The translations under genes were made by a program, and so were the position numbers. Positions 38,544 to 52,500 of a stretch of DNA of 64,000 nt are shown in pieces. How positions within the stretch are numbered: the stretch's first letter is position 1; the number at the start of each line of letters is the position of its first letter. The notes under the pieces are model-generated. The model made no database searches, was not told where the DNA came from, and saw only the letters and a program-made list of their open reading frames with translations. Source of the stretch: Burhinus oedicnemus (Eukaryota; Chordata; Aves; Charadriiformes; Burhinidae); the NCBI GenBank assembly GCA_008921705.1, contig VFFE01008908.1:261922-325921 (forward strand). Direction: 5' to 3'.

Positions 38544-41500
38544 CACTGCCCATTGCCTCTCATTTCTCTACCTTATTTATTTATGTCTTTTTAAATATTC
38601 TTTATCCTTTCTCATTGACCTCGGACTGACAAAGTGCTCTCAGATGGTAAAAACTTGCCGTTGTCACTCACTGTGCTGCTGGTGCAGGAGCTGGACCGCG
38701 CTGCTGTACCTGCTGCCTGGGAGCCTTCGGCTACAGCGCGTGTGCCTGCTTTTAAATTAATGTTAGGCATCGTCCCATCACACGCCGCCGAGACATAGCA
38801 AACTCCAGTGACCAGGGTCCCTTCAGGGTATGAGTGCTGATTTGAGCTGGAATGGGCTGTATGTGAAAGTGCTCTGTTTTATGTATTTGAACCATCCAGA
38901 TCAGGTAAGCAATTTTTCTTTGTGATAATTATTGAAGAACGTAGGTGTCCTCCATCACCTGCCTCAGTTCAGCCTCAGAAACTCCTTGCACCAGCTGCTT
39001 GCTGTGTAAGGATCATTTCTGCTGTGCTGTTCAGGAGAAACCAAGCTGTCTTCTACACAGTTTCTCTAATTTTGTGTGGCAAAAAGCAACAGGAACATTT
39101 GCTAATTTGCTTTGTACTGGGAGCTCCTCGCAGCAGGGGCCATCCTGCCTGGCTGGGGAGGGGGCGTTGTTTTACAGGGTGATAACTTCCATCACTTGGG
39201 GTTTGATTCTTTTTTTTCACAAGTGGGTGCAATCCTGATTTACACTGATGTTGCAGTTTATTTTTTTTCTAAAAATAGAATGTATTTTTCTACCCAAAAT
39301 GTTCAGCTGGTTGGGTAGCTCTAGCAAGTGCTTTCTGTGGAATGGAGGCAGTCCAAAATGGCAAAGACGTAAATAATTGATTCTGTCCCACCAAAACCTC
39401 TGGACTTGTTCCCCAAGCCAGTCTTTCATGTAGATATTTTATCTCACTGAGAATTTCTTGTCAAACTATGTTAAGTAAATAAAAGAGAGGTGAAATATCA
39501 GCAACAAAGCTAACAAATGGAGCTGAATGCTCCACTTGAAAGAACAGATCTAGCTGTTTACCATGCTAATCTGAAATGAAATGAAAATGTATGTTTTTCA
39601 TCTTTTCAGACAACGATCTTCAAATACAGGTAGCTGAGGTCTTTAACAACACTGATTTTTTCTTTTTCTTTTTCTTTTTTTTTTTTTAAAAAGAAAAACC
39701 CTATTGTGGAGGTATTTTGTGCGTGTGTGTGGCTGGATCAGTGTAGAAGCTGAAATATCTATTACTGTTGATAGTTTTACCAGTCTGAGTCTTGTATCAT
39801 ACACTGTTTTCATTTGCCTGACTCATAACTTGCTGGTGCTAACGAAGAGTACACAAACGCTTCTGCATGCTCGGAAGTTTACTATCCCTTTGCCATACAT
39901 CGAGCCCTGAATCCCTTCTCCTGGCTGCTCCCCGTCTGTCCCACGGATGGCTGTGCTGGGGGCCATTCACTAGCACCTAAAAAATCTCGGCAGCAACCCA
40001 GCCAGACATTAGAGCTATCAGTAGCACCTAATGCTTGTTGAGTTCAAGTTAGCATTTTTCTCATACTTGGGGGGCCAGAGACTAACTAAGTGTTATTCTT
40101 TGCTTCACAGAAATGAAGCTCAACTCGCAGCCCAGTTCCAGCAGCTTTCCGGAGGGAACATCCTCCCCAGACGGGCTGCACGCTGCTAATTACAAGGGAA
40201 ATCCTGGCAATGTCAAAGTCGGTGCCAAAACCTCACTGATTGCAGCGATGCCGGGATCTCACCAGATGTCTGGATTGTTTACCCGTCTGGGGGTTCCTTG
40301 CCCGGGTTGTTTGCTGGCCGGCCTTGACCTTCCTCGGGGAGTCACGGCTCCTCTTCCACCCCTGCAGAAGAAGGGCTGTTTCTGACGCAGCTCCGTTCCC
40401 TCTCCTTACCTCTGGCTGCTTCTCTCTGACGCATCTTTGGCGTTTTCAGTTTGTTACAGCCAGAGAGGAAGAGAAGCATCTTATCTGGCTGGGGCTGTCG
40501 GTGCTTTTCCGCTGCCTGTCACCCAGACCTGCTGCTGGGCTCTCCAGCAATCACCGAAATCCTGGCTTCGTCTCTCAAGGGAGCAGTGGTCCGCATAGCG
40601 CCCGTACATACCTACAGGGAAAGATGGTGTGAGCTTCAAGGAACTTACTAGTTAAGGACAGACAGGAATATGAAAGTAATTTAATTTTTCATGCAAAACT
40701 CTGCTAGGAACTACTAGACTTTCCAAAATGTATTCCAAAGAAATGCAGAGATAGATTCCCGACCGGCATTAATCAGTGCTGATTAAGTCATGGAGCTACC
40801 CAATTTCTGCCTGGTGAGTACTTTTCCTGTCATTGATTTATTGCCTTCCTTAGAAAAATAAGACCTGGGAAATAAAAAGTTCAAGTAAATTTGCTCAGTT
40901 ACCCAGCCAACTGTTGACTATGGTACTAGGGATAATAAATGTTCAGGGGAAATTCCTCGCGCACGTTCATGCATTGACGTCAAGAGCAGAGGTGTCCGGT
41001 GTGCACTCCAAGTCCCCCAGAAGCCGTGCGGGATGCAGCTCAGCTGCAGCGGTACATGCAGGGCCTGCAAAGAGCAAAAAGAAGATGTGTGGCTGACCAG
41101 GCTCCCTCAACGCCCATGGGGCAGCACACGTGGACAGCGTGACCGCAGCTCGGCGTGCCTGCAGAGGGCCCGCGGCATCGCTTCCCACACTGGGCAAGAG
41201 AAAAATGTACTTTTCCTTCTCGGCCTGCCACGCGAACGGCTGTGCTCATGGTGGAGATCCAACACTTGCCACCGATACTCCTAGTGACAACGGGCCGCAG
41301 GGTGCTGTTTCTTTCTTCCCATTCATAAGAGAACTCCTCAGTGTATATGACTTAAAGGTTTGCAGGATTGTGCTGTGTGGGGGTTATTGTTTTCCTGCAG
41401 ACACATGGCATTATGTTTAAGTCACTGGATACATTAACACCACCATCTGGTTTTGTTTTTCAAATGACAGCACGTTATTTGTTAAATACTTTCTACCCCA

Positions 41501-43187
41501 ACTTCTTTAAGATATTTTAAGGATAAAGTCTGCAGAGCTGTGCAGAGGACAACTCTTAACAGGTTCATTTGTCTGATTTACCAGTTTACCTAAGTTGCTT
41601 TCCAGCTCTCTTTAGAGCATTTGTTGCATATTTTCATTGACCTGATATGACGAACAACTTTCATATAAATTTATGACCTACACAGCATGAAGAATACAGC
41701 TGCAGAAGGCCTTCTGCTAGGGACAACACGTGAGACTGCCCAAAAGGAAAATGAATGTTTTGATTTTTTGGGTGTCCATTTTGTGCCATGACGAACGGAT
41801 CTGGTGTCTGGAAGGAGCTTGTCACTTGGAAGAGATGTCAGATCCTTTGACGTATGCATCACCCACAAATTTCTGAGCACTTCTTAACACTTCAGAAACT
41901 ATAGCTAAGTTCTAGCTAACAAGTCCATCCGTTTGCTATAATAGTTTGCTAAGTATAAAGACGACCTTTGCTTTAATGTCATGGAACAAAGTGAGAGAAC
42001 TCTTCAAGATGCAGTTAAACTGCAATGAAAGGATTTCTTCACCTATGGTCTCTAATTCTTTCTCCCTTTTGCCTGTTGAAGGCAAACAGACCATTTGTTC
42101 CTCATCCTATGACTCTCCCCGCTCGGAACGACAGTCACTCGGTGTGCATTTATTGCTCTGTTACCCAAACTATGCACACGCTGACCATACATTTGCTGTA
42201 TCTTTTTTTTTAATGAAGTCTGCATTGGTACAAACATTTGCCTATTTGCTTGCCAGTGGCACCTGACACCAACCTCATTCAGTGACAACGAACAAGAACG
42301 TAATTTTTATTCCTCAAACCCAGAATATTTACATATTTCAACCCTGAGGCTCAGCCCACCCCACCCTTTACTCCAGATCTTCGCCTCTGCACCGCTGCGC
42401 TAAATAAATTAACAAGTTATCAACAAGACTGCCAGGCCACTACGGGCTCCCCATTACCGAGGCTGTCATTGCCACTCAGGGCTCTGCTGGAACGTGACAA
42501 CTTCACAGCAGAAGGTCACTCCTCCCAGTCGCTCTCTCCCTGCTGCTTGGAGGCAACCATTCTGAGAAATGATTTGTTATGGTAGAATTGGAGGCACATT
42601 TGTTAGTTAATTCATTCTGTAAAACTCAAATGAGATGAAAAACAAGCATAGATCTGACAAATGGCATTTAATTATGTCTGAGCCTAAAATTCATAATACA
42701 TATTTATGCTGCCCTAAGTCATTCGCAGCCAAGGTCCCTTTTATTCTCATAGCTGAGTCCTGTTGCTGATATGGGAAGAGGGTGTTAGTGATGGGCTACT
42801 CCACGGTCTTTCATTATGGTGCTTCCTTATTTGTGCTTTAACTTCCCATCCCCTGCCCTCGTGAGGCCACAGGCTTTCCCCGAGTTTACAGTGCAGCAGT
42901 TCTCTAGGTGTTATTATTCCATAGCCTATGCAAATAATGTAAAGAAGAGCTTGTAGGTAGCTAAGAGCTTTATCCTGAAGGATTAAAACGGTCTGATTTC
43001 TAATTACGTCTGGTCTCTAACTTTTTTGTAGGCTTTCGTTCCAGGCTTGGGATCTAGGAAGATATCAGGAAGCACTGCACAAGGACCGTGTCCCTGGTGA
43101 GCTGGGCTACAACCTGCAGAAAGGACTGGCCTTGCTGCTATCAGGATAACTTGTTTTCTGCAGTGGAAGGGCAGCTGCCTCTGCAGG
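38539..43187. other. Intergenic, no gene recognised
   Basis: Non-coding sequence with alternating AT-rich (about 39440-39700, 41440-41680) and GC-richer (about 40110-40600, 40960-41250) patches. Small open frames overlap on both strands in the GC-rich parts and carry no recognisable motif. Confidence 0.6.
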
Positions 43188-43239
43188 GACACTAGGAGAA
43201 ATGGTTAGTACAAGACACTAGGAGAAATGGTTAGTACAA
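43188..43239. repeat. 26-bp tandem duplication
   Basis: Two exact adjacent copies of a 26-bp unit that starts GACACTAGGAGAAATGGTTA and ends GTACAA. Perfect identity suggests a recent event. Confidence 0.92.
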
Positions 43240-46200
43240 GACAAAGTGGAACATCTTGCACTGATGCTGCAGAGGCTTGAGAGAACATGTAAAGGCTCCT
43301 GGGAAATGGACACTTTGGCACATGGGGTTCATTAGCACAGAGAAGCTCTGACCTAGCAAAATATTTACAGGCACTTAAGTGCACATCTGAATGGGCTAAA
43401 GATACACCTGCTTCCCCCTTCAGCTCCTAGAAATCTATAGACACTGCATTTGCTGTAAAGGACCAAAATGTCTTTGACACAATAACATACCCTGCAACTC
43501 TGCTGAAGATGTGTGTACAGCTTTATAACGGTTTGGTGCTGTTATTGTAAAAGTAAGCCATTTTTTAAGTTTTTCTGTCAATATGACATAGAGTTTTCAA
43601 CCAGCATCTTGGGCAATGCATGAGTGGAGAGAGACCTAAGAAACAAGAGTTTCCATCTTCTCTTCACCTCCAGCTTCCTGAACCTTTGCTGTCTGCAGAA
43701 CCAGGTACATTGGAAATACTGCCTGTGACCGTCAGGTCAGCAAGAGGCTTTTTCTCCGCTGCAGCAGACTCCCACTCCAGCCTGAGCACCCCTGCCTCTT
43801 GACCTCCTCCACCATGAGACGGCAACCCCAAATAGCTTCATCTGATCTTTTGAATCCTCTGAGAAGGAGGATCTGCCCCAGTGGCTCAGGAGGGAGGCAA
43901 TTTCGTAGCTCACGTCTGGCTGCCCTGCTATCGCTGCCTCTCTTGCCACATGTCTGTGGAGAGCGCTTTTCGTGCTTCTTGACATTATTGCTCTGCTGCG
44001 GCATCGGAGACGCTACCTCTCCTCCCCTCGCTCTTGGCACGTTGCCACCCAAACTCACTAGGCAGCTTCAGCTTTTTTGTTCTCTGGTGGGAAATTTCAT
44101 TTGACCCTTTCAAGTGGGACAAGAACAGATATTAGATGTGTTGACGATGAAGTGCTTTTATCTGAATTCAACAAAAGAGGTACAATGAAAAGATTGCAGC
44201 TGTTGAGCAAAAGCACCGCACCTATTACAGAGTTCATATGCATTTACAAGTGGCACATCAGTGAAGGCTCTCCTCACCCTAGCAGATGTACGCTCCTTCC
44301 GCAGAAAACTTGTTAATCTTTCCGTCAGTTCTGCATGCTTTACATACCTTCGGGAAAATGTGGTGTTTGACTCTCTTGCCAGATCTTGCAACGATATAAA
44401 TGCTATGAGCAGGTAAAAGCTACATGGAGGCGCTTTATCTTTCTGTAAGTCTTCTAGGTCTTCTTGCTGCAGGATGAGACAGCAATGTAGAACACCAGAT
44501 TTACTCAGCTTGTAATTAAATCTAAGACCATTGCCCTATTGAATAAACATCTACTTACTTTATGCATGTATTTAGATAGATAAACTTCAGTTAGAAATAT
44601 AATTATTTTTTGCTTGTTTTCATGCACACACACATAAAGTCACACAGTGACTAAAACAATATGTTCTAAAAATTAAGGTAGCAAATCAACTCAGTCAGGA
44701 AGCAAGTAACTCAGACTTGGCCAAGGAGACTGAAAAACAAAACCCCCCAAACGTAACTATTATCTGACATCATACAGCAACTGCACTTCATAATAAGGGC
44801 AATAAAGCATCTACTAACCAGAGAAAATCCTGATGAAATTTGGGGAAGGACATAGCCTGCAGTCAATCAATCGTGCAGAAGCAGCAATAATCATTTGCCC
44901 ATGTCCTAATGAACTGGGGAGATGGGAGCATGATTGAAAAGGAAGAGCAAATGCTTCGCAAGCTCACCAAGGTTGCCCAGGCACTGGGTCAACAGTATTA
45001 CCTAAAAGTCAAAGAAAGCATGACCATCCTTGAATACATGCACTGTGGTAGTGCCCAGTGTGGCCGGTGAGGGCCAGGGCCCACAAGGCTGCTTTGATTT
45101 GTGCTGGCTGGACTTTCCTTAGAAACCCTCTAACAGTGCAGTACTGCTGGAGCAGAGTTTGCAACGGCTTTCCTCTCCCCACGGCCCTCGTTCAGGAAAC
45201 GGAGTAGGCACCAGGCAGGCTTCAGGTGTTTCAGAGTGGAGAAAGAATTCATACAGGGAGCATTCAGTTCTTAGGCACTGATTTCCACAAACACTTGCCT
45301 TCCCCCAGTGTGAGCCCTCCTGACTGCTGAAGGAGGTGGCACAGTAATTTTGCAACCACTTTTATGCAAAAATATGATAGCAAAGGGCCGATACCAGGTT
45401 GAGGACAACAACTGTATCAGTGGATGGGATGTTGTACTGGGAACAATGAATCTGCTGGAAAGGAAGCAGCGAGCTTGGCCTTGTTCCTAAAAGTCTTTGC
45501 ATCTCATAACATTCATGTGCTTTATATAATGTCTGTATTTGTCCCACTGATATCAGTGGCTAAACTCCCCTAGATTTCAGTGGCCTGGAAGTTTTCCCCA
45601 AGTGGTGTTATTTCCCTTTTCTTTGTATTTCCAGAATTCTCCAAACTAACTCTTTACATTTGTTTTGGCCTCTGACTTACCTTGTAGATGTATCAGATCC
45701 TGTCTCTTTTCCCCTGTACCTTGTTTTGTTCACGTCACCGACACAAATTAGTTCTAGAGCACTTGCAGGTAATTTCATGCTCATAATGCACCTAATTTGC
45801 TTGCCCAAAGATGACTGTACAGCTGCACAGGATAGGGAAGGTCAGAGCCCATGGGTTGCAGCAAGGGCCATCATAGTCAGTGCAAAAATTCCCACAGTGT
45901 GAAAGAGATTTTGGATCTGGCCCATGTGTATTCAGCAGTGACTTTCTACTTAGCATACTGGCACAAAGGGAGTGTTTTCAGACTCTTCTTCACCAGGTTT
46001 CTTTTCTGCCTTCCAGCAGATCTACAGCAGAGCGTTGGCTCCTTGCCAGCTTAAGTAAGTCAGACCCATGGGCTAGTAACTCTGCTCTTGTACAACTTCC
46101 AGCCCAACAGTGGCTCACGGTGCTTGGCATGTCCCAGCAATAATCACAACTGCGGCAGGACAGCAAAACAACTTCAGTATACATTTATGTGGGTTACGCT

Positions 46201-49200
46201 GCTTTGCCAAGGTAACAGCAGGGCCGTATCTTGGCTTGCATTGGTGGGGACTGCGGCAGTATGTGAGCTTGGGTACACGGCAGAGCAGCTATACTGCACC
46301 GGGCGGATGCTGCAATAAGCTGAGGAGCAGTGTCACCTCAGTCCAGTTGTTTAATAGCAACCCTGGCTACCATTGCAGGATCTGGGCTAGTGCTAGGAGG
46401 AGAGTTTCCTACTGCAAAGCCCTGTTACAGGAAAGGCAGGAGGATGGTAAGGGATGAGATTGCCAAGGGAGCTATTAATGAGTTCCCCAGCCTTTCTACA
46501 CCTTGCAGGTCTGGTCCACGTGCAACTTGGGTCCTTCTCCACAAAGGAACGGCTCTTGCACTAATGGAAATTGAGTTGCTTGTGGTCTTGATCCAGTTCA
46601 CGTTATGGACCGGTATCAGCATTGCAAAAATCCCATCTTTCCTACACACTGATATCATAAATACCAGAGTAAAGCAATGCGGCAATTCCTGAGCCCTAGA
46701 GATGGCTCTGTTCTCTGTGGTGATCAAAGCATGCTGATGTCTGCAAAGCAGCATGGCCTCAACCTTGCACTGGGTCTCTGCAGAGAAATATGGAGCTCCC
46801 GTCCAAAGGGAGCATCCCTGGCTCCTTTTCAAAGCCTTGCATTCATTTACGAAGTAAGAATTACACCTGACAAATAACAATCATTAGGATTTAACTAATA
46901 ATTTCTTTCTACGACCTTGTCTTTTAACAAAGTCTCAAAAATTTAATTTACATCCTTACACATGCAAGTGACAGATCTCTAGTTAGACTAAACCAGGCTA
47001 TTTTATAGTACTAATTTATTATATGTAACTTCTAAGCAACAACAAGAACACGTGCATCAGTTGATTTAGTTTTTTCTTCTCTGCTGATCCTAGTCTATCT
47101 TCAAGGCCTTGAAAACTGTAACAAAATTCAGATGAAGAACGGAGAACTCACCCACTAGGTCCAAAACCACACGACCCCTGCCCCCAGGACATTAGAGGAT
47201 GCCTTTCTTACCTTGCTAGCTTCCAAGCCCGGAGCTCCTGGTGCACAAACATAGCTCGGTGTTTGAGGTTCAGAGCATTTTCATGGGCAAGCGGTGTCAT
47301 TCAGCAAAGCCTGCAGCCAAACCGTGACATTTTTTCATTGACTTCAACACAATTCAACATTTACTCTGCACTGATGAATGAAGTAAATGCTCAGTTAATT
47401 ACTTCATGCGGCTTCCAGTCCTAATATTAAACCATTGCTTCATTCTCTATTCCTGTGCCCTTACCAAATAGTAGCAGATTATTTTATGGGATAACCTCAT
47501 TTTCCTTCCCGTCTTCCGGTGCCTTTCAAGAAAGTGCCTTCTCAGGCAGAGCCGGAGTTGGCAGAAAAAAACAGGCATGACCAACGAGCAAGACCTAGTT
47601 AGAGCAACCAGTGATTTTAGGCTCTCTCCTCATCCCAAGTGGCTCTGGCAGTTTCCTTTTATTCTTTAACATTGTTCGTATTATTTACACAGCTGCTCCA
47701 GTACCTTTTTCTTGTTATATATTTATTTATTTCTTCCTAGTGTTTTTTTTTCTTTTTTTAATATTAACTTTCTCCCTTTAGATTTTAGAAGAGCATCAGT
47801 TTATGTTTACTGCCTCAAAAAATGATTTCCTTGTAATTAAAAACACAAATCTAACAGTGCCTAAATGTAAGAGCGACCTGTGTTTATGAGGGGAACGGAG
47901 GGGCAGGTTTTGAAAGTTGAACCACATCATTTCAAGATCCATAATCAGTTTTTAGGAGTTTTCTGTTATTGTTATTTCAAGATCCAGGTGTCTAAACCCG
48001 TATCATTTTTCTCACTTGCTTTTGCTAGTTGGTTTAAAAGGAAAAAAAAAAAGTATTAACGCAGCTGTACATGTTATAGCTGTGTGTGTGACTGCCCGCT
48101 GGATTTACACGCGCAATTACCCCAACAGCATACAACCCTCAGAGACTCGCACATGCGAAAAGCCGGTTAGCTGTAAAACTGCTGGCGTGGGTGCTCCGTT
48201 TCCATATGCAGTCACACCGAGTACGCATATACATTAGGTGCAGAAGCGCACATGCATTTTTGAAACTGGAGGCCTCAGTGTGAACCTGAAGGAGAAAAGA
48301 CAAATGTTTCGAAGGAGAGCTTCAGGTCAAATGCAGTTAGCGAGCATTAATCTGCTGGATTGTACTCTCGTGCCTTATACCAGTGCAACTCATTCTCTTC
48401 AATTAAATGTCGGGGAAAAATATGGATTTATTAATTTCTTATTTTTGCCTTTACATCTTTTGTATGTTTATAATCTTCTTTAATTTTCCCTTTCTGATTC
48501 TAATAGATGCAAAACAGCCTAATGTAATTTTTGTCCAGAACTTCCAGGCACCTTAACAGAAAAGCAAGTTTCTGAGTAGTAACGTGTTTGAAAATCAGGC
48601 AACCAAAGACTGTAAACATAGACTTAGGTGTCTGAATTTAGGCACCTATTTTTTAAAACCTTGGCTTAGAAAATAAAGTATCTGAATGTATATAGATAAT
48701 ATAAATCACCAGTCACTTTTATTACATGTATGTTTATATAAAGACCTTAGAACACGTTTTTAAAATGTAAACGTTCCTTAGTGTGTTTAACTATGTGTCT
48801 AAAGAAGATGTAGGACAGAAAGAAAACAAAAGTTTGACAAATGTTTCTGATCAATCCTTAAGAAATCAATAGGAATTCACTCACAGCATGATTTCATTTA
48901 ACTTTCCATGCTAGGAATAGTAACCTGGCTTTCTGTTAAAGCTAAAGCATTCGTACTTCTTAGTGATTTAATTCTCATGTCAACATATATCAGACAGGCA
49001 GAGAATGGGTTGGAGATTGGGAGGGGAGGGGAAGGAGGAGCAGATGGGAACACGCGGAAATTGTGTGGATTGAGTTGTATGGTTGGGTGACTTTGTTTCA
49101 CCAAAACTGGTTTCTAATAGAAAATAGGGTTTTCATCGAGATGCACATTTTTCTTCCCCTTTGAGGGAGCAGAAAGTCTGGTTCTCAAACCATATTTTAT

Positions 49201-49576
49201 TGCTTATTTGAAAAATATCTAACACCTGTAAACTGGAACAGCTCGGTAGCGAGAAGAGAGCAAAGCCGTTGAATCCCAGGCACATACCTTAGTGGGAGCC
49301 ACAGCCTGGGTGCCAGGATGCCTCCCGCCCCTGCAGCCACGCACCCTCCAGTGCCCAGAAATTCCGTATCTCCTTCTTGCACGCTCTTAGCGTGCTGCTG
49401 TAAAACAAGAAGGGGGGAGACAAACCCAGAAAACAAGAGGCTTGAGGCATGCAACCATAGGTCTTGTGAATGAATTTGATTTTTTTTTTTTTTTTTGGCC
49501 AAAAAGGAAAGTATTTTGGCCCATAACTCAAATACCTCAACAGAGAATTCTGTTTCGGAAATGTCATCAGTTTTCC

Positions 49577-49597
49577 TTTTTTTTTTTTTTTTTTTTT
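49577..49597. repeat. T21 homopolymer
   Basis: 21 T, about 80 bp after another T17 run at 49480-49496. Confidence 0.85.
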
Positions 49598-52500
49598 GCA
49601 GAAAGTCAAAGTCTTCAGTGAAGAAAGGCACCACTTCCCACCTCCCAAGCAAGGTAAAACTGCCGGCTCCTATGTCGAACTTGCTTCTGCTCCCTTAGCA
49701 GACCAGAACCTTACATGGTGTATGGAAACCAATGGAGCATTCAAACCCAGAGAACATCTGGTTTAAAATATTTTCTTCGTGTTTGTTCATGTTTGTGCTC
49801 CTGGAAGCGTGTGCATTTGGGTCCGTAAGCATATGCGCGTGTGCATGTATGTCTGTTCTTATTTATTCTAAATATAAACTGTTTTCTGAAAGGATATTAT
49901 TCGTACTCAGATGAAAGAGCGCTATCCTTCAGAGAAGCTTGGCTCAAAACCTGAGCTTGACACAGAGTGCCATAATGGACTGAACCAAAGCGTGGAAACA
50001 ATGTTCTCCAAATACTGAGAGAGTCCAAGCTTGGATTGGTCCATTGCAAGGAAAGTTATGGATAATAAAAAAAGATCCCAGCTTTGCTGCTTCATTGAAT
50101 CCCCAGTTATATATAAAGCAGATGTCCTTTTTACAATATGCAATGTGTAGGCTAAGAAATTGTGTCAGCTAGTGACATCCGAGAGTGACATTGCTTTCAA
50201 ATACACCTTTTTATCTCGTGTACACACAAAATTATGTGCGCACACACACAGAGTCTATATGGCTTAAACAGAATGATTTATTACGAATTTTTCCATCAGC
50301 ATCCAGATTTGACTCACCATGGAATTCATACAGAACAGACAAAAAATGTTTTACTTTTAGGCTAAGCTGATGAGTGAGCCCGCAAAAAGAAACACCACAA
50401 AAACCAGTTTCAGTCCAGCAAGCTGAAGAGGCTCTATTATTATGATGATCTTTATTTTTCGTTATTTTTGCGGGCAAGGTATGAAGCAAAAATAGCTGTG
50501 TCTGTTTAGCTGTCTGAACAATAGAAAAGTTTATGCAGCTCTTGAGCTGAAATGTTTTTGACAGTTTTCAATTTTAGCTCTTTTGATTTGGTAAGAAATC
50601 TGCAAAAATATGATTTTGAAAATCACCAGTTTCATGCTTTATTCCTTTCTCAAAATTAGACTATATTGTCCAACTCCTCTTCACTTACTGTGTCTGAGGG
50701 AATCCTAGAGAATAGCTGGAAAGAATCTGTGCTGGGCTGTTGCTTAGAAACTGCCTGGGTTTCTATATTATTGCCTGATGTAATAGTTATATTGCCCACT
50801 TGCCTCTGTTAACAAGCAATACAACAGAATCCACAGGTACCAATAAAGAAATAGACCTGGCATTCATTACTTTGCTTGAAAAATCATCAGTGCTTATTCT
50901 GGCTTGGCAACAAGGAGGAAAAACATTTTGCTCAGGTGCTAATTAATAAAATAGGAGATGTACTGACTCTACAAATAGCTATTTTATTTAGATTTATTTA
51001 TTTTGCCCCTGAGGAAAATATGTTGTAAAGAATGTAGTGTATTAATATAATTACAATTTTGCAATGCCATAGAAAGGTATGAGGTACGAGCTGTGATTTG
51101 TTGGGTTTTTTTTGCTGTAAGCTATAGTGTAGTAATATGACCATTCTTTTAATGTATTTTAAATAGAAGTAGTATGGGTTCGTTTATAAAAGCGGTAGGA
51201 TAGGACATTTCTATTGAGCACTATTAGTAGACTCAGCAAACCCCAAGTTACAGATGAACTGGCTTACCTTAGTGGTATCAGTATCGCCAAGTCCAAGGGT
51301 GTAAAAAGGAGCAGAGGGGATGATGAGAGCAGGAGACGGATTCCATGACCCCTTTCACAAGAACTATTTATTTCTATATACAGATCAAGATTAAAAAAAA
51401 CCCAATAAAAATCAACTGTTAGGGTTCACTTATTAAAGTGTCTCCTATAATAAGGGCTACAGTTTTTTCCAATGAAAGCCAAGATACAAACACACACAAT
51501 TTTTTACGCTGAGGATATAAGGAAAGCACTGACTACCCTGAGACTTAAACTAAAGTGAACCAGCAACACTTTGCAGCCTAAAGCCCAGCAGCTCGTCCCT
51601 CTCCCGACCGTGACCCAAGGGCCAGCGTAGCCGCTGCGTAGACTCCTGTTTGCTGCTCAGACCTCAGTCCCACGGCCCCAGCGGGGCGAGAGGTGTGTTT
51701 AACCTGCGTCCACTGTCACTACAGGACACGTCGACTCACCATGCGGGAACTGCACGCTGCCGTGAACGCGGCTCCTTTTGGAGGCTCCCGACTGAACTGC
51801 TTTTACCAGCCTACCCCCAGCAATAGCCTTCCCGCGTTTAGAGGAGACGTAATAAAAATGATTGCAGCCCAACCTCTAGTTATTAAGCATGGAGAAAAGC
51901 ACGGGAGGAGTTGCAGGGAAGAGCAGACTCTGTGACAGTTACTTTTCATAAGTAAATCTTACTCATGGGAGTACAGCTACTGCTCAGATGAATTACATTT
52001 TGCGCTATCTGGGGGCCTAGGTTTGTAAGGCAAAACAGTTTAAACTTTTGATTTGCTGTTTTGCTCCTTCTCCGCAGGCAGAGGTATTGTGTTGGAGTGC
52101 TGCGAAAGCTGAGGTTGTTCAGCAAAAAACAAACGAGGGGATGGATGCTCATCGCAAGGCATGGGGATTTATGAATGCAACTCACAGGAGTGTTAATGGG
52201 AGTTACACGCGTAAATCCCTGCCCTTCAACATGATAATACATAATATACCCCTTAATTTTTAATTCACCAGGGTCTCAATTTTAAAGCATTTTCATATAG
52301 TTTGTCCTAATTACAATCGTTTTTAATGACAGCTTAAAAATTTCACATGACTGTCTTATCACATACGGTACTTAATTTCTCAAGTGAACAGTTTCAATGT
52401 AGTGTATTCTGGGAATTTTGAGAACTAAAACACTAAGGAAAAAACTACTTTGTATAATCAAATGAGATGTTATTATTCCACTATGTTTTATATACACTTG

